A stretch of 64,000 nucleotides of DNA from contig NZ_QXML01000003.1 in NCBI RefSeq assembly GCF_003583985.1, positions 1 through 64,000 of the forward strand. The letters run 5' to 3'. Numbering within the stretch: position 1 is the first letter of the stretch; each line of letters starts with the position of its first letter. The position numbers and the translations under genes were made by a program. This DNA comes from Algoriphagus lacus (GTDB taxonomy: Bacteria > Bacteroidota > Bacteroidia > Cytophagales > Cyclobacteriaceae). Shown here piece by piece: positions 10,010 through 19,745 of the stretch. The notes below the pieces were generated by a model. The model searched no databases and had not been told where the DNA came from. It saw only the letters and a list, made by a program, of their open reading frames with translations.

Positions 10010-10017
10010 TATTTTTG
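10010..10017 (+). promoter_or_regulatory. Putative promoter of the hydrolase/RND efflux operon
   Basis: TATTTTTG (TAnnTTTG) ends 42 bases before the first ATG of the unit. A TTTTG at 9981-9985 lies 24 bases upstream, slightly farther than the usual -33 spacing. Confidence 0.5.
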
Positions 10018-10059
10018 CTATTCGGTAAACTTTTTACTGATTCTCCTGTCTAAACTGTT

Positions 10060-10863
10060 ATGCTGTATTTCAAGCAATATATACATCCCAATAGTAGCGA
10101 ATGGGTGGTATTCATCCATGGAGCAGGAGGCTCATCAGCCGTTTGGTACAAGCAGTTGAAGGATTTTAAAAAAGAATTCAACCTGCTGCTCATTGATTTA
10201 AGAGGCCATGGTAAATCCACTGACTTGCCAAAGGCAATTTGGAATGAAGAGTATACTTTCCAGGCTGTAACAAAGGACATCATAGAAGTTTTGGATCATC
10301 TCAAGACTCCTCCTGCTCATCTGATGGGCGTTTCGCTTGGGACAATTTTAGCCCGCCAACTTGCCGAGTTGGAACCACATCGGGTCAAATCCTTAATCAT
10401 GGCAGGTGCCGTTACCAGGCTTACTTTACAATCCCGTGTTTTGGTTTTTCTCGGAAATTCTTTCAAGAAGATTATTCCTTACATGTGGCTTTACAGACTG
10501 TTTGCATTCATCATCATGCCAAGAAAGCAACATGCTGAATCCAGAAACCTTTTTGTGACAGAGGCCAAAAAACTTTGCCAAAAGGAATTCATTCGTTGGT
10601 TCAAACTGACCAAGGATATTAACCCCCTGTTGAGGTACTTCAAAGAAAAAGACTTGGGAATCCCAACGCTCTATGTAATGGGGGACCAGGATGTAATGTT
10701 TCTGGAGCCGGTCAAGAATCTGGTTGCACAACATCGGAATTCAGTGTTGAAAATTCTTGAAAAATGTGGGCACGTAGTCAATGTAGAACAGCCGGAATTA
10801 TTCAATCAACTCTCAACAAACTTCATTAAAACCAACTCCAATCTGACCTTTTCCTCTCAATGA
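10060..10863 (+). CDS. Alpha/beta hydrolase
   Basis: 267 aa, cytoplasmic (no signal peptide). The oxyanion region FIHGAGGSSAVW (about 18-29), the strand LLLIDLRGHGKST, the nucleophile elbow GVSLG with Ser92, a late Asp in MGDQDVMF, and His in CGHVVNVEQP make a full catalytic triad. The substrate cannot be told from sequence; relatives include esterases, lactonases and haloperoxidase-like lipases. Its TGA overlaps the ATG of the efflux adaptor in an ATGA, so it is translationally coupled to the RND pump, an unusual partner that might act on a pump substrate (inference). Confidence 0.85.
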   Translation: MLYFKQYIHPNSSEWVVFIHGAGGSSAVWYKQLKDFKKEFNLLLIDLRGHGKSTDLPKAIWNEEYTFQAVTKDIIEVLDHLKTPPAHLMGVSLGTILARQLAELEPHRVKSLIMAGAVTRLTLQSRVLVFLGNSFKKIIPYMWLYRLFAFIIMPRKQHAESRNLFVTEAKKLCQKEFIRWFKLTKDINPLLRYFKEKDLGIPTLYVMGDQDVMFLEPVKNLVAQHRNSVLKILEKCGHVVNVEQPELFNQLSTNFIKTNSNLTFSSQ

Positions 10864-11942
10864 AAAAACAGACAAAAATCGCTCTGATCATCGGTATTCT
10901 TGTAATCATAGCTATTGCATTTTTCTATCCTCGTTTGGTTAACAAAACGGCTGAACCAGCGCCAGCCGCAGCCGGACCAGGAGGTGGTGGAGCACAGCAA
11001 GACCTTCCTGTCAATGTCATCAAACTTAAAAATGATACGCTGCAAACACAGCTTCAGGTTACCGGCACAATTCTTCCCAATGAATCTGTAAATCTGAGAT
11101 CTGAAATATCCGGTTTGGTAAGCAGGATTGCATTCAAAGAAGGGCAGTACGTAACAAAAGGGACGCCTTTGATCTATTTGAATGATGATCAGCTTCAGGC
11201 GCAGTATCAGCGACTTCAATACACTCAGAAACTTTTTGAAACGCAGGAAAACAGACAAAAACAGTTGCTTGCCAGAGAGGCGATCTCTCAGGAGGAATAT
11301 GATATCGCGCTGAATCAATTCAACACCGCCTTGGCAGATATCAAATTGGTCGAGGCCCAACTTTCAAAAACAGTGATTCGAGCTCCTTTCAATGGGATGT
11401 TGGGATTGAGAATGATTAGTGAGGGTAGCGTAATTGGTACAAATGACGTGATTACCAGCGTTGTCAATATTGATCCTATAAAAATTGAATTTTCAATTCC
11501 GGAGCGGTATGCCACTCAGGTGAAGGTTGGATCCCCAATCTATTTCTCCAATGAAGATTCCAAAGAGGAGGTTCAGGGCACGGTGTATGCTTTTGAGCCT
11601 CAGATCGACTTGGCTACCCGAACCTTGAAATTGAGAGCTCAAAGCCCCAACAAGAGCGGCAGGTTCCTTCCAGGGATGTTTGTGAAAATCCGTTTTATTC
11701 TGGAAGTGACAGAAAGTGCACTGATGGTGCCGGCAGAAGCCGTAATTCCTGAACTTTCCGGGTATAAGGTTTTCATTGTAGGAGCAGACGGCAAAGCAGA
11801 GGAGCGGCAGATTCAAATTGGAACTCGAACAGAGTCTCAGGTACAGGTCATTTCGGGATTGAACGAAGGAGACCTGGTACTCACCACAGGTGTAATGCAG
11901 GTAAGGCAGGGAATGCCGATCAAACCGAATCAAATCAACTAA
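10860..11942 (+). CDS. RND efflux periplasmic adaptor (membrane fusion protein)
   Basis: 360 aa, HlyD/AcrA family. An N-terminal membrane anchor (residues 6-24) and a Pro/Ala/Gly-rich linker lead into the barrel-sandwich lipoyl half VNLRSEISGLVSRIAFKEGQ. A coiled-coil hairpin (about 110-160; LQYTQKLFETQENRQKQLLA) is followed by the second lipoyl half KTVIRAPFNGMLGLRMISEG, a beta-barrel domain, and the membrane-proximal domain ending EGDLVLTTGVMQVRQGMPI. It bridges the inner-membrane permease and the TolC channel. The start overlaps the hydrolase stop by four bases, and the permease starts three bases after its stop. Confidence 0.95.
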   Translation: MKKQTKIALIIGILVIIAIAFFYPRLVNKTAEPAPAAAGPGGGGAQQDLPVNVIKLKNDTLQTQLQVTGTILPNESVNLRSEISGLVSRIAFKEGQYVTKGTPLIYLNDDQLQAQYQRLQYTQKLFETQENRQKQLLAREAISQEEYDIALNQFNTALADIKLVEAQLSKTVIRAPFNGMLGLRMISEGSVIGTNDVITSVVNIDPIKIEFSIPERYATQVKVGSPIYFSNEDSKEEVQGTVYAFEPQIDLATRTLKLRAQSPNKSGRFLPGMFVKIRFILEVTESALMVPAEAVIPELSGYKVFIVGADGKAEERQIQIGTRTESQVQVISGLNEGDLVLTTGVMQVRQGMPIKPNQIN

Positions 11943-11945
11943 GCT

Positions 11946-14900
11946 ATGGCTAGTTTATCCCAAATCAGTATCAACAGGCCAGTATTGGCCATCGTGATGT
12001 CCTTGGTGATTCTCCTTTTTGGGGGAATAGGGATTTCATTTTTAGGTATTCGAGAATATCCGAGTGTCGATCCTCCTGTGATCAATGTGAGCACAAGTTA
12101 CGTGGGAGCCAATGCGGATGTTATTTTGGCTCAAATCACCGAGCCATTGGAAGAGCAGATCAATGGTATACAAGGGATCAAATCCCTAACTTCAGTAAGT
12201 GCGGACGGGCGAAGCAACATCACGGTGGAATTTGAAGTGGGTGGTGATTTGGAGGCGGCGGCCAACGACGTGAGAGACAAAGTTGCTGGCGCACAGCGAA
12301 ACTTACCTCCCGATGCTGAACCTCCGGTAGTATCTAAATCTGATGCGGATTCTCAGCCCATCGTGGCAATTAATGTGAAAAGTGAAAACAGGAACCTGCT
12401 GGAACTTACGGATATCGCTACCAATATTTTCAAAGAAAGGTTGCAGACCATTCCCGGTGTAAGTAGGGTTCAGATTTGGGGGGAAAAGCAGTATGCCATA
12501 CGCCTCCGAATGGACCCTTTGAGAATGGCTTCATATGGGATTACTCCATTGGACGTTCTACAAAAGGTTCAAAGCGAGAACGTGGAATTGCCTTCAGGGA
12601 GGATCGAAGGAGAGAGTATTGAGCTTTCGGTGAGGACAAAAAGTAGGTTGAGTTCACCTCAGGAATTCAATAACCTGATCATCAAAGAAGATCAAAATAA
12701 TATTGTTCGATTTCAGGATATCGGTACGGCAGAACTGTCAGCCTTAAATGAAAAGACACTGCTGAGAAGAGACGGTGTTCCCATGGTGGCGGTTGTTTTG
12801 GTCCCGCTCCCCGGTTCTAATAACATTGAGATCGCAGACGAATTTTATCGCAGACTTGAGTTTATCAAGAAGGACCTTCCCGCGGATGTGGGCGTGGAAA
12901 TTGGTTTTGACAGTACAAGCTATATCCGGCAATCCATCGCTGAGGTGGAAGAGACCATTATCACCGCATTTATCCTGGTGGTTGCGATCATTTTTATTTT
13001 CCTGAGAGACTGGAGGACCACTTTCATTCCAGTGGTCACAATTCCGATTTCCTTGGTGGGGGTGTTCTTCATCATGTACCTGATGGATTTTTCCATCAAC
13101 GTATTGACCCTACTTGGTATCGTACTTTCCATCGGTCTGGTGGTGGATGATGCCATCGTGGTATTGGAAAACATATATGCACGAATTGAAAAGGGGGAAA
13201 GTCCCAAAAAAGCAGCTGAGGAAGGTTCAGAGGAGATTTTCTTTGCGGTAATTGCTACCACTGTAGCCCTGGCTGCAGTATTCCTTCCGGTGATATTCTT
13301 GACCGGTACCACCGGTCGACTTTTCCGGGAATTCGGGATTGTAGTTGCTGGTTCGGTAATTATCTCAGCGTTTGTAGCCTTGACAATGACACCAATGTTG
13401 AGTGCCAAAATGTTGAAAAACAGGCAAAAACATAACGCGATTTATACATTCACGGAGCCCTTTTTCGTATGGTTGAATGATCTGTATGATAGAGCCCTTG
13501 CCCAATTCATGAAAGTTAAGTGGATTTCATTTCCGATTATTCTAGTGATGATTGCAGGGATTTATTTCTTTTTCAACCAACTGCAAACGGAGCTTGTTCC
13601 GATCGAAGACCGTGGCGAACTGAGGGTGAACCTTACAGGTCCCGAAGGAGCAACGTTTGGGTACATGGACAAGGTCATCGAGGATCTTTCCAAAGAATTA
13701 ACAGAAGTCATCCCACAAGAGGAAAGAATTTCGATCACGACTGTTACCTCTCCGGGATTTGGTACAGCAAATACCAACTCAGGATTTGTCAGATTGTATC
13801 TGACCGACGCTTCTCAGCGAACACGGACCCAGCAAGAGATTTTCAACAGTATAAACGCTAAGTTGAAAAATGTTACTTCGGTGAGAGCTTTTGCCCAGCA
13901 GCCTCCTTCAGTGGGAGATCGCAGAGGTGGCCTCCCGGTTCAATATGTGATCCAGGCACCTACACTTGAAAAGCTAAAAGAGGTGATCCCTGCCTTCATG
14001 GAGAAGGCAGGTCAAAGCCCGGCATTCATCTTCACAGATATCAACCTGAAGTTTACCAAGCCTGAACTTGAAATCGAAATCGACCGGGAAAAAGCGAGAA
14101 ACCTGGGGGTATCTGTTCAGGAAATTGCCCGAACCCTTCAGCTTTCCTATTCCGGCCAGCGTTTTGCCTATTTCATTATGAACGGTAAGCAATATCAGGT
14201 ACTTGGAGAAATGAGGCTGCAGGACAGAAATGAACCAGTAAACTTGAGAATGCTCTATGTTAGGGCTGGAAATGGTCAGTTGGTTCAGCTGGACAACTTG
14301 GTCAAAGTGGTAGAAAAGAGTACACCACCACAATTGTATCGTTACAACCGCTTCGTTAGTGCAACCGTTTCTGCTAACCTGGCAGAGGGGTATACGATTG
14401 GTGCTGGTTTGGATGAGATGGATCGAATCGCAGAGGAAGTATTGGACGGGTCTTATTCCACAGACGTGGCTGGTCCTTCCAAGGAATTCCGAGAAAGCTC
14501 AAACAGTTTGTTGTTTGCGTTCATTTTCGCCCTGGTCTTGATCTATTTGGTTCTTGCCGCCCAGTTTGAAAGCTTCATGGATCCATTGACGATCATGTTC
14601 ACTGTTCCGCTTGCGATATTTGGAGCTTTGGCTACACTATGGTCCTTCGGTTTTACCCTAAATATTTTCAGCCAGATTGGGATCATTATGTTGATAGGTT
14701 TGGTGACCAAAAACGGGATCTTGATTGTGGAATTTGCCAACCAGCGGAAATCGCTGGGTATGTCTGTGGAGGAAGCCATCTATGGAGCGGCAGTTTCCCG
14801 ATTCCGCCCTATTTTGATGACAAGCTTGTCTACTATCCTTGGTATTTTGCCGATTGCCTTGGCACTTGGTGCCGGTGCGGAGAGTAGAGTTCCAATGGGT

Positions 14901-15008
14901 GCAGCAGTTATCGGAGGATTGACCTTCGCGACCATTTTGACACTGTTTGTTATCCCTGCCATTTACACCTATCTCACTTCTAAAAAGGGAAGCTTAGCAA
15001 GAATTTAA
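11946..15008 (+). CDS. RND-family efflux permease (HAE1 type)
   Basis: 1020 aa, inner-membrane proton-driven drug exporter of the AcrB/MexB type. Twelve helices are arranged as 1+5+1+5, with two large periplasmic loops after helices 1 and 7. The first helix follows ISINRPVLAIVMSLVILLFGGIG. Helix 4 carries the proton-relay pair in LSIGLVVDDAIVVLENIY (two adjacent Asp). The MTxxPMLSA-type segment is TMTPMLSAKML. Length fits the family (1020-1050). It is the second pump gene of the operon, and its TAA overlaps the ATG of the TolC gene by one base. Substrate range cannot be predicted from sequence. Confidence 0.96.
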   Translation: MASLSQISINRPVLAIVMSLVILLFGGIGISFLGIREYPSVDPPVINVSTSYVGANADVILAQITEPLEEQINGIQGIKSLTSVSADGRSNITVEFEVGGDLEAAANDVRDKVAGAQRNLPPDAEPPVVSKSDADSQPIVAINVKSENRNLLELTDIATNIFKERLQTIPGVSRVQIWGEKQYAIRLRMDPLRMASYGITPLDVLQKVQSENVELPSGRIEGESIELSVRTKSRLSSPQEFNNLIIKEDQNNIVRFQDIGTAELSALNEKTLLRRDGVPMVAVVLVPLPGSNNIEIADEFYRRLEFIKKDLPADVGVEIGFDSTSYIRQSIAEVEETIITAFILVVAIIFIFLRDWRTTFIPVVTIPISLVGVFFIMYLMDFSINVLTLLGIVLSIGLVVDDAIVVLENIYARIEKGESPKKAAEEGSEEIFFAVIATTVALAAVFLPVIFLTGTTGRLFREFGIVVAGSVIISAFVALTMTPMLSAKMLKNRQKHNAIYTFTEPFFVWLNDLYDRALAQFMKVKWISFPIILVMIAGIYFFFNQLQTELVPIEDRGELRVNLTGPEGATFGYMDKVIEDLSKELTEVIPQEERISITTVTSPGFGTANTNSGFVRLYLTDASQRTRTQQEIFNSINAKLKNVTSVRAFAQQPPSVGDRRGGLPVQYVIQAPTLEKLKEVIPAFMEKAGQSPAFIFTDINLKFTKPELEIEIDREKARNLGVSVQEIARTLQLSYSGQRFAYFIMNGKQYQVLGEMRLQDRNEPVNLRMLYVRAGNGQLVQLDNLVKVVEKSTPPQLYRYNRFVSATVSANLAEGYTIGAGLDEMDRIAEEVLDGSYSTDVAGPSKEFRESSNSLLFAFIFALVLIYLVLAAQFESFMDPLTIMFTVPLAIFGALATLWSFGFTLNIFSQIGIIMLIGLVTKNGILIVEFANQRKSLGMSVEEAIYGAAVSRFRPILMTSLSTILGILPIALALGAGAESRVPMGAAVIGGLTFATILTLFVIPAIYTYLTSKKGSLARI

Positions 15009-16351
15009 TGAAAAAATTAGCCTTTTTTATCACTTGGGGTTGCTTGTTGACCGGATTGAATGCGTTTGCTCAAGAGTCGCTCGACCTTGAGAAAGCCATC
15101 CAAATTGGTCTTGAAAAGAACCTCCAGATCAAGATTTCAGTCGAAAATGTCACACAGCGTGAAATTGACGAAAAAATTGGAATGGGGGATTTGTTTATGC
15201 CTCAGGTTGATGCGACCTATTTGCGGTCTTTCAGTCAGGAGGATGTGACTCAGAAATTTGTGAACGACCCCGCTCCACGGCAAATCGACAATGCAAAATC
15301 CCGAAATGAGAACTTCAACATTGTAGGTATTTATGGCTTTCGTCCGGAGTCTGTCGTGACCATGAAGCGATTGGGGCAATTGACAGAGATCAGTGATTTG
15401 GAAGCTAAAATATCTGTTGAAAATACCGTAGCTGGTATTTCCACTGCGTATTACCGGCTTATTTTGGAATTGCAGAGATACCAGGTTTTGAAAGAAACAC
15501 TGACCCTAAGCCGAGCCCGATTGAATATTGCCAAAGCTCAATATGAGCTTGGAGGTGCAGGGAAAAGGGATTTCCTTTCGGCTGAGGTCGATTACAATTC
15601 GGACTCCAGTTTGCTTTTGACTCAGGAGCAGATTATCCAAAATGCTCGGGTAAATCTCAATGAGTTGATGGCGACCGATCCAAATGAAGCATTTATGGTA
15701 AAGGATACCATTACAGTAGGGGAGATCCTTACTCTGGAAGACTTGCAGGAAAATGCTTTTTTGGAAAACAAACTTCTTTTGATCAATCAAAGACTTAAGA
15801 ATGTGGCCTTTTTGCAAAGAAGAGAATTGCAGGCTTCAAGACTGCCCATCTTGAATCTAAATGGAAGTTACGTAAACAATACAGCAAATTCGGACGCCGG
15901 ATTTTTGATCCAAAACCAACGACAAGGATTTAATTACGGTGGAAACATAACTGTGAATCTTTTCAGCGGGTTGACACTGAATCGACGAATTCAGAGTGCC
16001 AGAGCGCAGGAGCGAATTCAGGATTATGCCATGGATGAATATGAAATTCAATTAAAATCCGATATCGCTAGGGCTTACAATACCTATCAGAATAATCTCA
16101 GCCTCTTGAATATTGAGAAAATGAATTACGCGGTAGCTAGGGAAAACACAGAAATTGCCTTGGAAAGATTCAGGTTGGGAATAGCCTCTTATCTTGAATT
16201 CCGGGATGCTCAGGTAAATTTGCTGACGGCAGAAAACAGACTTATAACTTCTGTTTTTCAGATTAAAGAACAGGAAATTGAACTCATGAGACTGAGTGGT
16301 AAAATTTTCTTTGAAAATAGTATGCAGGAATTTCAACTGCCTGAAAATTGA
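15008..16351 (+). CDS. TolC-family outer-membrane efflux channel
   Basis: 447 aa. A signal peptide (MKKLAFFITWGCLLTGLNAFAQ) is followed by two repeated helical/barrel halves typical of OEP proteins. The first opens SLDLEKAIQIGLEKNLQIKI and the second includes NVAFLQRRELQASRLPILNLNGSY. Barrel strands such as GFNYGGNITVNLFSGL and long coiled-coil helices with many Gln, Asn and Ala are visible. It completes the tripartite pump with the two genes immediately upstream; start and stop codons overlap as TAATG. A strong terminator follows. Confidence 0.93.
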   Translation: MKKLAFFITWGCLLTGLNAFAQESLDLEKAIQIGLEKNLQIKISVENVTQREIDEKIGMGDLFMPQVDATYLRSFSQEDVTQKFVNDPAPRQIDNAKSRNENFNIVGIYGFRPESVVTMKRLGQLTEISDLEAKISVENTVAGISTAYYRLILELQRYQVLKETLTLSRARLNIAKAQYELGGAGKRDFLSAEVDYNSDSSLLLTQEQIIQNARVNLNELMATDPNEAFMVKDTITVGEILTLEDLQENAFLENKLLLINQRLKNVAFLQRRELQASRLPILNLNGSYVNNTANSDAGFLIQNQRQGFNYGGNITVNLFSGLTLNRRIQSARAQERIQDYAMDEYEIQLKSDIARAYNTYQNNLSLLNIEKMNYAVARENTEIALERFRLGIASYLEFRDAQVNLLTAENRLITSVFQIKEQEIELMRLSGKIFFENSMQEFQLPEN

Positions 16352-16354
16352 TCC

Positions 16355-16386
16355 AAAACGGAAGCCTTAAAAGCTTCCGTTTTTTA
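16355..16386 (+). terminator. Terminator of the efflux operon
   Basis: Stem AAAACGGAAGC (16355-16365) / GCTTCCGTTTT (16373-16383), 11 bp, followed by further T residues. Confidence 0.92.
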
Positions 16387-16474
16387 TTTGCTTTTTTTAA
16401 GAATCGCTTTATTTTTCTTTTGGCATAGCGTTTGCCAAGTCGGCAGGAGTACCATCCGGGATTTTCCCGAAGGA

Positions 16475-17866
16475 ATGAAAAACACACTAATCCGATTCTT
16501 ATCTGTTATTGCGCTGTTGCTTTTTGGAGTACAATGTACCTTTTTGGAGAATAAACTCGGATTTGTTTTCAAGGAACCATTTGTCCTGGACTTGGACGGA
16601 ATAAAGGTCCGCGGCACAATCCGCGCTGCCGTGGACAACAACTCCACCAGCTATTACATCTACCGTGGTCGAAGAATGGGCTATGAGTATGAACTTTTGA
16701 GAGATTTGGGGAAAAGACTGGGAGTCCAGGTTGAGTATGTGGTCGTATCCGATATCGAAAGTGCCTTTGACCAATTGGAAGAGGGTAAAGTAGACCTGAT
16801 TGCTATGAACCTGGAGCAAAATGAAGAGCGTGCAAAGCGGGTTGCTTTTTCCAGATCTTTAGGCTCCATGAGTTCTGTTATAGTGGGTATGAAGCCTATC
16901 GAAAAGCCTGTCACTTGGCAAGAAATCGGAAATGATACAGTATTTGTAAGAAAGGGAACAGTCTACAAAACTCAGCTTGAAAGGATTCAGGATTCCCTCA
17001 ACCTTGATTTTGCAGTCATTGAATCCCCAGAGCATGAAGAAACGCTCATTGATCAGGTAGCCGATCGGAAAATCAAGTGGACCGTAGCTGATAAAAATAT
17101 TGCGCAGGCAAATGTCACATATTATGAAGGGATGGATGCTTCTCTTAAAGTAGCAGAAGAAGGAGAAGTCGCCTGGGCAGTACGCCAAAATTCACCTCAG
17201 CTGTTGGAAGAACTTAACACTTGGCTGGACGACAAGAAGAAGCGACTAATTCCTGATTTGTATTCAAAGTATTTCCAAAGCTCCAGGAATAATTTCTATC
17301 GAACCAACAGTCCCTATTCTTCCTTAGCTGGGAATAAGATTTCTGTCTATGACGATATCATCAAAGAAAGTGCAGGAGACCTAGGCTGGGATTGGAGACT
17401 GTTGGCAGCTTTGGTCTATAAAGAATCAGGATTTGATACTACTGCGATTTCCTATGCGGGAGCGGAAGGGCTACTCCAACTGATGCCAGTTACCCTGGAA
17501 CGTTTCGGGGTGACTAATCCCAATGATCCGGTTCAGTCCCTCAAAGGCGGTGTGAAATACCTGCAATACCTGGATAAATTTTGGAGAGAGCGAGTGCCGG
17601 ATACCAATGAGCGAATCAGATTTATTCTGGCGTCCTACAACATTGGACAAGGTCACGTGGAAGACGCCTGGAGACTTGCCATGAAGTATGGGAGAAATAC
17701 CCAAAGCTGGAAAGACGTGGCTTTTTTCCTCAATTTAAAAAGTGATCCCGAATATTATCGGGATCCTGTAGTCAAAAGTGGCTATGCCAAAGGGCACATA
17801 GCCGTAAACTATGTCCGGGATTTGCTTGGCCTGTTTGATTCTTACAAGGCCTTGGTTGAGCCTTGA
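16475..17866 (+). CDS. MltF-like membrane-bound lytic transglycosylase
   Basis: 463 aa from ATG 16475, preceded by AAGGA and opening a signal/lipoprotein-like segment (MKNTLIRFLSVIALLLFGVQ, then Cys). An upstream in-frame start at 16388 adds 29 hydrophobic residues just after the terminator and is less likely. A solute-binding (SBP_bac_3-like) domain (about 40-270; GTIRAAVDNNSTSYYIYRGR, GYEYELLRDLGKRLG) is followed by an SLT domain (about 285-430). This has ALVYKESGFD with the catalytic Glu317, then SYAGAEGLLQLMPVT and ASYNIGQGHVEDA. The family cleaves glycan strands of peptidoglycan to 1,6-anhydro ends, possibly regulated by muropeptide binding. A short inverted repeat TTGGCA/TGCCAA at 16419-16438 lies upstream. 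Confidence 0.9.
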   Translation: MKNTLIRFLSVIALLLFGVQCTFLENKLGFVFKEPFVLDLDGIKVRGTIRAAVDNNSTSYYIYRGRRMGYEYELLRDLGKRLGVQVEYVVVSDIESAFDQLEEGKVDLIAMNLEQNEERAKRVAFSRSLGSMSSVIVGMKPIEKPVTWQEIGNDTVFVRKGTVYKTQLERIQDSLNLDFAVIESPEHEETLIDQVADRKIKWTVADKNIAQANVTYYEGMDASLKVAEEGEVAWAVRQNSPQLLEELNTWLDDKKKRLIPDLYSKYFQSSRNNFYRTNSPYSSLAGNKISVYDDIIKESAGDLGWDWRLLAALVYKESGFDTTAISYAGAEGLLQLMPVTLERFGVTNPNDPVQSLKGGVKYLQYLDKFWRERVPDTNERIRFILASYNIGQGHVEDAWRLAMKYGRNTQSWKDVAFFLNLKSDPEYYRDPVVKSGYAKGHIAVNYVRDLLGLFDSYKALVEP

Positions 17867-17870
17867 TTTT

Positions 17871-18335
17871 TTAATAAAGCTCAAACAACGCCTCAATTTC
17901 TACTGGGATATTGTCGGGAAGAGAGCCCATTCCTACTGCTGAGCGAACCCCAATTCCGTTTTCCTCTCCCCAAACGCTGGCAAATAATTCCGAGCAGCCA
18001 TTGATAACAAAAGGGTGTCGCTCAAAGTCCGGAGTGCAATTGACCATGCCCAGGACTTTGATTACGCGCTTGATTTTATTCAGGGATCCGATATTTGCCT
18101 TGATGGTAGCCAGCATCGCGAGCCCTACTTGTCTTGCGGCCAATTTTCCCTGATCAATATCCAAATCCACTCCAATTCTTCCAATAATGAGACTACCATC
18201 TTGCTTCACTGTACCATGCCCGGATAGGTAAAGGTACTTTCCATCGATGAGACATGGCTTGTATACTCCAAGTGGCTTTGGGGCCGGTGGCAGGGTCAGG
18301 CCCAGCTTTTCAAAGTTTAATTCAGGTGTTTCCAT
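17871..18335 (-). CDS. RidA/YjgF-family protein
   Basis: 154 aa from ATG 18335 (METPELNFEK). A TTG at 18365 would add ten residues and overlap the upstream permease stop, so I reject it. The chorismate-mutase-like fold of the family is recognisable from YLYLSGHGTVKQDGSLIIGR, the KLAARQVGLAMLATIKANIG helix and RSAVGMGSLPDNIPVEIEALFELY. RidA members deaminate reactive enamine/imine products of PLP enzymes. This one belongs to the longer subgroup of about 150 aa rather than the classic 125-aa RidA. It follows the GntP permease by 22 bases on the same strand, suggesting a role in metabolising whatever that permease imports (inference). Confidence 0.85.
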   Translation of the reverse strand: METPELNFEKLGLTLPPAPKPLGVYKPCLIDGKYLYLSGHGTVKQDGSLIIGRIGVDLDIDQGKLAARQVGLAMLATIKANIGSLNKIKRVIKVLGMVNCTPDFERHPFVINGCSELFASVWGEENGIGVRSAVGMGSLPDNIPVEIEALFELY

Positions 18336-18357
18336 TCGGGTAAATTTTGAATTGAAA

Positions 18358-19671
18358 TTAGACAAAAAGATCCAATACGAGGACTCCGATCAGTCCCGCT
18401 ACCGCTACAATCGTCTCCATCAGTGACCAGGATTTGATCGTGTCCTTGATACTCACATTGAAAAATTCCTTGTACATCCAGAATCCCCCATCATTGAAAT
18501 GTGAAAACATCAGACTACCTGCACCGATAGACAAAACCAATAGATTCGGATCCACATTCATGGTCGTCACCAGCGGAGCAATGATTCCCGCTGTGGTTAA
18601 TCCAGCAACTGTAGCGGACCCAACACAGACCCGGATCACGGAAGTAATCAACCAGGCTAGAACCAGCGGGTGCATATCCCAAGTTTTCAGACTTTCAGCT
18701 ATGGTCTGACTGACTCCGGTATCGGTAAAAATCTGCTTCAGTGCCCCGGCACCTGCGACAATCAACAGAATCATCGACACATCCTTAGTGGCTGCAGTGT
18801 AGGTGTCCATCAGTTTGACCATTTCAGTTTTTCTGCTGATGCCAAGGGAAAAAGTGGCATAAAGCAAAGAAACCAGCATAACGACACTGGGGTCTGCGAT
18901 AAAAGTAATAAGAGGGCTGAGTGGATCTTCCTTGGCAATGTTAAGACTCAGCGCTGTGGTTCCGATTAGGAGAATCACGGGCAAAAGCGCAGTGAAGAGG
19001 CTGTTAAAAATGCTGGGAAGTTCGCTTTCCGGTTTGGGTTCTGCCTGAAAGGTTTTCAGCGGCTCGGATTTGATATTCTTAAGAAATGGAGCAAAGAGAG
19101 GCCCGGCAATGATGATTGTCGGAATGGCTATCAAAAACCCGTAAAACAATGTCAATCCCATATTTGCACCGAATTGTGCGACCAATGCTGCGGGAGAAGG
19201 ATGGGGAGGCAAAAAACCGTGGGTGACCGAAAGTGCCGCCAACAAAGGAATTCCCACATATACTGCAGGGAGCTTGTATTGGTACGAAACAGTAAAGGCC
19301 AAAGGCACCAAAAGCACAAAACCCACATTATAGAAGAGTGGAATCCCCACAATCAATCCGGTGAATGACATCGCCCAGGTGATGTACTTTTCTCCGAAAA
19401 TCTTCATCAGAAATCCTGCAATACGCTGCGCAGCACCGCTTTCGGCAACCAGTTTGCCTAACATAGCCCCGGTGACAATTACTATTACCAAATCCCCGAG
19501 CAAGGCCCCCATGCCTTTTTGGATGGACTTGGCTACCAGATCTGCCGGGAGACCAAGCATCAATCCGGCGGCTATGGAGGAAATGAGAAAGGCCAGAAAA
19601 GGATTTAGCTTGGCCCATACGATCAGCAATACCAGAATAGCAATGCTCAAAAGGACAAAAACAAAGGTCAT
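18358..19671 (-). CDS. GntP-family permease (gluconate / D-serine type)
   Basis: 437 aa with about 12 membrane helices. Family signatures include LPPHPSPAALVAQFGANMG (the HGFLPPHP motif), GNxGF-like NVGFVLLVPLAF and the C-terminal region SHFNDGGFWMYKEFFNVS. GntP/DsdX relatives are proton symporters for gluconate, other hydroxy acids or D-serine; sequence alone does not decide the substrate. The RidA gene immediately downstream would fit an amino-acid substrate such as D-serine, whose PLP-dependent breakdown releases enamines (inference). No kinase or dehydratase gene lies next to it. Confidence 0.92.
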   Translation of the reverse strand: MTFVFVLLSIAILVLLIVWAKLNPFLAFLISSIAAGLMLGLPADLVAKSIQKGMGALLGDLVIVIVTGAMLGKLVAESGAAQRIAGFLMKIFGEKYITWAMSFTGLIVGIPLFYNVGFVLLVPLAFTVSYQYKLPAVYVGIPLLAALSVTHGFLPPHPSPAALVAQFGANMGLTLFYGFLIAIPTIIIAGPLFAPFLKNIKSEPLKTFQAEPKPESELPSIFNSLFTALLPVILLIGTTALSLNIAKEDPLSPLITFIADPSVVMLVSLLYATFSLGISRKTEMVKLMDTYTAATKDVSMILLIVAGAGALKQIFTDTGVSQTIAESLKTWDMHPLVLAWLITSVIRVCVGSATVAGLTTAGIIAPLVTTMNVDPNLLVLSIGAGSLMFSHFNDGGFWMYKEFFNVSIKDTIKSWSLMETIVAVAGLIGVLVLDLFV

Positions 19672-19745
19672 AGCTTGGGTTTGAAGTTAATGGAGTAAGA
19701 TAGGAAAATCAGGGAAAAGAGCCTTTCGGCCCAAAAAATAATGGT

